64,000 nt of DNA from Closterium sp. NIES-65 (lineage: Eukaryota > Streptophyta > Zygnematophyceae > Desmidiales > Closteriaceae), in the NCBI GenBank assembly GCA_948144175.1, contig CANXME010002666.1:62001-126000 (forward strand), written 5' to 3'. Below the pieces are notes generated by a model. It was not told the DNA's origin and did not search any database. It saw only the letters and a program-made list of their open reading frames with translations. A program made the position numbers and the translations under genes. Below are positions 60,660 through 64,000 of the stretch, piece after piece (within the stretch, counting starts at the first letter, position 1; the number at the start of each line of letters is the position of its first letter).

Positions 60660-63600
60660 ATGCATTCGTTCAGGAATCATGGGCCGACGAAAACGGATCA
60701 CCGAGGCGCAGCGGGTAACCAGCCGGCGAAATTAGATCTTGCGATCCCGGCGAAATTAGATAGTGCGATCCCAGCGATCCTCCCGTGGCACGTGCTGCTC
60801 GTTCTCTTCGTCACCGTGCAGGCCTACTCGCTCCGCACGCTAGTCGTGTATCCGCCGTCCATTTTCTCCGCATCCGACGGTTACCAGCAGCACCAACAGC
60901 AGCAGCAGCAGCAGCCGCAGCAACAGCAGCATCAGGAGCGCGAATGGTCGGAGCGCGCCGAGCCCGTTTCCGCGGCGGAGCAGGCGAAACTGGGATTGGA
61001 AGGTCCTCCGAACGGGGAGGCGGGGAGGAGCGACGGTGGATCAGAGCGGAGCGATGCGATGGGGTCGCGGGGAAGGTGGGGAAGGGTGGGGAGGATGGGG
61101 AGGATGGGGAAAGGTGGGGAGGATGGGAAGGGTGGGGAGGGTGGGGAGGGAGTGGAAGGTGGGGAGGGTGGGAAATGTACGCTGCTCTCACTCCCTTCCC
61201 TTCCACCCGTTCTCCATGTGTATGGATTCTTGACTTGTCGCTATGCCATTCGCCTTCCAAGTCGTCTCAATACGCTATTTCCTGGTACATTCAAAACAAT
61301 GCTCTGACATTTGGTCCTGTCTCCGCCTCCCCGTCCCCTTTCACACCCCCCTCCCCCCCCCCACCCCCCTGCCTTTCTCCGCCACTTCCCCCTGCCTCTC
61401 ACGCCCCCCTGCTTTCCACCCTCACTCCCCCCTTCTCCGCATTTCCCACCAAACAAATGTCAATTGTGTCTCCACCTCCTCTCACCTTTCCACCTGCCCC
61501 CCAGACACCTCCTCTCAGACCCCGGGCAGAAAAAAAAGAAGGGAGTCACAACAGCAGAGGACGTCGAGTTCTTTCTGCGCCGCCGCTTCCCCTCCTGCAA
61601 GCTGGAATACATCGGCGGGCAGCCCGGGCAGGCGAAAGAAAAAGGCGAGGGAATCGTGTGGCCCGTATGTTCTGACCACCTGAGGCCAAGAGGAGTCGTG
61701 TACTCGTTTGGAGTGGGCCCGAACCTTCTGTTTGAAGGCGAAATGACCTTGCGGGGACAGCAGGTGAGGGGAGGAGGTGGGGTGGGGTGGAGTGGGGTGG
61801 AAGAGGGGGTGGGCGGGGAATGTGAGGACGAATGAGGTTGAACCTTCTGTTTGAAGGCGAAATGACCTTGAGAGGACAGCAGGTGAGGCAGGGGTTGTGT
61901 AAGATGGGAAGGGGTATTGTGTGGTGTGATTGGATTACCTGCGTCCAAGAGGGCCCACTCGTTTGGTGTGGGCCCGAACCTTCACATTTGAATGTGAAAT
62001 GACCTTGAGAGGACAGCAGGTGAGGCAGGGGTTGTGTAAGATGGGGAGGGGTATTGTGTGGTGTGATTGGATTACCTGCGTCCAAGAGGGCCCACTCGTT
62101 TGGTGTGGGCCCGAACCTTCACATTTGAATGCGAAATGACCTTGAGAGGACAGCAGGTGAGGCAGGGGTTGTGTAAGATGGGAAGGGGTATTGTGTGGTG
62201 TGATTGGATTACCTGCGTCCAAGAGGGCCCACTCGTTTGGTGTGGGCCCGAACCTTCACATTTGAATGCGAAATGACCTTGAGAGGACAGCAGGTGAGGC
62301 AGGGGTTGTGTAAGATGGGAAGGGGTATTGTGTGGTGTGATTGGATTACCTGCGTCCAAGAGGGCCCACTCGTTTGGTGTGGGCCCGAACCTTCACATTT
62401 GAATGTGAAATGACCTTGAGAGGACAGCAGGTGAGGCAGGGGTTGTGTAAGATGGGGAGGGGTATTGTGTGGTGTGATTGGATTACCTGCGTCCAAGAGG
62501 GCCCACTCGTTTGGTGTGGGCCCGATTTGAATGCGAAATGACCTTGAGAGGACAGCAGGTGAGGCAGGGGTTGTGTAAGATGGGAAGGGGTATTGTGTGG
62601 TGTGATTGGATTACCTGCGTCCAAGAGGGCCCACTCGTTTGGTGTGGGCCTGAACCTTCACATTTGAATGCGAAATGACCTTGAGAGGACAGCAGGTGAG
62701 GCGGTTGTATGTGGAATGGGGGCCCCGGAAGGGGGGGAGGGAGGTAGGGGTCGAACGAACGAGCCCAGACTCCTGAGGAGGCATTATGTTCAGAGGCGTA
62801 ACGTAATGCCTCTGAGAGGGCGGGGCAGGGGATGTGTGAGATGGGAAGGGGTGTTGTGTGTGTATTGTATAACCACCTGCGTCCAAGAGGAGTCGTGTAC
62901 TTGTTTTGTCAACGACACCACCTTCTCCTCCCTGCTCCAGCCCATCAAGGGCCCTCCTGCAGGTGTATTTCTTCCGTCTAGGCGTCAACAGTGCCGCTTT
63001 CTCATTGCCACAATCCAATCGTTTCCCGTCCCCCCTCCCTCGTCCAGGTGTTTGTGTTCGACCCTTTCGTCAACGACACCGCCTTTGCCTCCATGCTGCA
63101 ACCCATCAAGGGCCTCTCCCCCCGCCGCTCCCCCCAGTTCCGCCCCTTTGCCCTCGGGCCTCGAGACGGGGTCGCCCTCTTCCACCCCATTCCCACTTCC
63201 TCCTCTTCCTCCTCCTCCCCCTCATTCTCTGCATCTTCTGCTGCTGCTGACACCTCCTCCTTGTCTCAAGAGACGCGGGAAGCGGCAGTGCTCCGCCTGC
63301 GCACGTTTATGTGCATGCACTCCCACCGTTGGATCGACATCCTACGGCTGGATATTGCCGGGCTCGAGCTCGATCTGTGCGAGAATGCCGCAACAGCAGC
63401 AGCAGCAGGAGGAGGGGGAGGGGGGTTAGGAGGGGGAGATGCGTTCAGCACGAGTGTGGGAGATCTGACGCAACATGGTGCTGCAGCATTGGCCGAGAAG
63501 ACCCCTGTGGGGCCCACACCAGGGAGCGTTCCTATTGGCCAGGTGGCGGTGAGGTTCCACGCTGAGCTGGCGGGGAGGGACGGGGCGAAGAGGCGGCAGA

Positions 63601-63704
63601 AGTGCGAGGAGACGTTTGCGGCGTGGGGGCTGAAGAAGGTGCATGTGATGGGGGATGGGAGCACCGTGCTGTTTGCTCGCACTGATGCTGCTGCTGCATT
63701 GTAA
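60660..63704 (+). CDS. Membrane-anchored methyltransferase-like protein (METTL24/Methyltransf_22 type)
   Basis: Proposed exons are 60660-61075, 61505-61763 and 63048-63704, which join in frame (1332 nt, 443 residues). Exon 1 gives a short N-terminus, then one membrane segment (PWHVLLVLFVTVQAYSL, residues about 44-60) and a Gln-rich stretch, suggesting a type II membrane protein. Exon 2 has TTAEDVEFFLRRRF, an N-terminal recognition-type region, then VVYSFGVGPNLLFEGEM, which fits motif I of this SAM-methyltransferase-like family. Exon 3 continues with VFVFDPFVNDTAF, FRPFALGPRDG, RWIDILRLDIAGLELDL and IGQVAVRFHAEL, matching the family's order. Low-complexity Ser, Gly and Ala inserts are unusual. 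Substrate and activity are unknown. Exon 2-3 borders are firm; the exon 1 donor and exon 2 acceptor are chosen from frame and consensus. Confidence 0.68.
61840..62711 (+). repeat. 137-bp repeats made from exon 2 of the methyltransferase-like gene (7 donor copies)
   Basis: The end of exon 2 and its donor (CGAAATGACCTTG...GGACAGCAG|GTGAGG, real donor at 61764) recurs seven times at a 137-bp period, with donors near 61882, 62022, 62159, 62296, 62433, 62561 and 62698. Most units carry the echo of TACTCGTTTGGAGTGGGCCC as CACTCGTTTGGTGTGGGCCC. One unit lacks 9 bp. The echoes are out of frame relative to exon 2 upstream of GAAATGACC. Confidence 0.92.
62775..62815. repeat. Stem-loop inserted in the methyltransferase-like intron
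   Basis: GAGGCATTA and TAATGCCTC form a 9-bp stem around a 17-bp loop. The segment interrupts the otherwise repetitive intron and may be a small insertion. Confidence 0.6.
62873..62962 (+). repeat. Chimeric echo: exon 2 joined to exon 3
   Basis: The left part (CCAAGAGGAGTCGTGTACTT) copies exon 2 better than the 137-bp repeats do. It passes directly into TGTCAACGACACCACCTTCT...CCCATCAAGGGCC, a copy of exon 3 sequence encoding VNDTAFASMLQPIKG. It ends at CTGCAG. Confidence 0.85.
62963..63004 (+). repeat. Echo of the exon 3 start
   Basis: After CTGCAG, GTGTATTTCTTCCGTCTAGG then CGTCAACAGTGCCGCTTTCT aligns with the start of real exon 3 (GTGTTTGTGTTCGACCCTTT then CGTCAACGACACCGCCTTTG). It lies about 45 bp before the real acceptor at 63047. 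Confidence 0.72.
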
Positions 63705-64000
63705 TGCACAAATGCGGGTGTGTTGGAGTTGTGGATCGACTCTGTTGTAATTCATGTTGGGCTGAGATGCCCTAGGATCTTTGTAGAGTTAAAGTCTGAG
63801 TAGGATTGTAATAGCGGAAGCGTTTGAATGAAAATTCCTTGAACCACCTTGCGCTAGTATGTGAGGGCAAAGTGAGTTGATTAAAACAAGCAAATACAAG
63901 GCTTTATATAAGAGTACAAGGAATCCGAATAGATATAATTAAACTGTTTTGCTGTTGCGATTCGATACAGTGCGACTCGGGCAACTGCTCAATGTCGAGT
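63705..64000. other. 3' flank of the methyltransferase-like gene
   Basis: Presumed 3' UTR and beyond. Two TGTAA motifs (about 63744 and 63806) are of the kind used as poly(A) signals in some green algae, but with no other support. No further gene is visible. Confidence 0.35.

Noticed and set aside
61930-62678. Series of 69-codon ORFs MDYLRPRGPTRLVWART
   Set aside because: They are repeated out-of-frame echoes of exon 2 of the methyltransferase-like gene, not separate genes.
1-64000. tRNA or rRNA genes
   Set aside because: No cloverleaf with conserved A/B-box sequence or rRNA core was recognised by eye; a tRNAscan run would settle it.

Overview
The window is eukaryotic nuclear DNA. Genes are split by GT-AG introns, GC-rich exons sit among long arrays of short tandem repeats, and no operons or bacterial signals are visible. 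The best gene is the AAA+ unfoldase ClpX with an N-terminal CxxC...CxxC zinc-finger region in the style of plant mitochondrial ClpX, so a green-lineage host (possibly a streptophyte alga) is likely. The exact organism is a guess.

Layout: the window is dominated by a direct tandem repeat with a period of about 28.66-28.69 kb. Position 1 recurs at 28687 and again at 57344, and the repeat ends at 59591. Each unit holds one CLPX gene (about 10.6 kb) followed by about 18 kb of gene-poor spacer. The window shows the 3' end of copy A (278-1471), all recognised exons of copy B (19546-30156) and of copy C (48219-58813). The copies differ mainly in repeat lengths and scattered substitutions, so this is either a very recent triplication or partly an assembly effect.

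The spacer (about 1.5-19.5 kb, repeated at about 30.2-48.2 kb) is a mosaic of satellites: an 87-bp VNTR over the CLPX stop codon, an 11-bp C-rich array, 15-30-bp arrays, GGA microsatellites, a 90-bp satellite, a 978-bp higher-order repeat and a 4.8-kb 29-bp satellite. Very long ORFs there (up to 1780 codons) are consequences of stop-free repeat units, not genes.

Right of the array (59592-64000) lies single-copy sequence with a 497-bp MITE flanked by TTA target duplications, then a three-exon gene for a membrane-anchored methyltransferase-like protein (METTL24/Methyltransf_22 type).

The most unusual feature is at the exon level. Almost every CLPX core exon, and exons 2 and 3 of the unrelated methyltransferase-like gene, is accompanied in the adjacent introns by one or more full, truncated or decayed copies of itself ('exon echoes'), often with splice sites. 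Some exon-intron junctions have been amplified into minisatellites. Several duplication joints carry a short palindrome, TTTTGAG-NNNN-CTCAAAA, whose centre changes but usually stays self-complementary.
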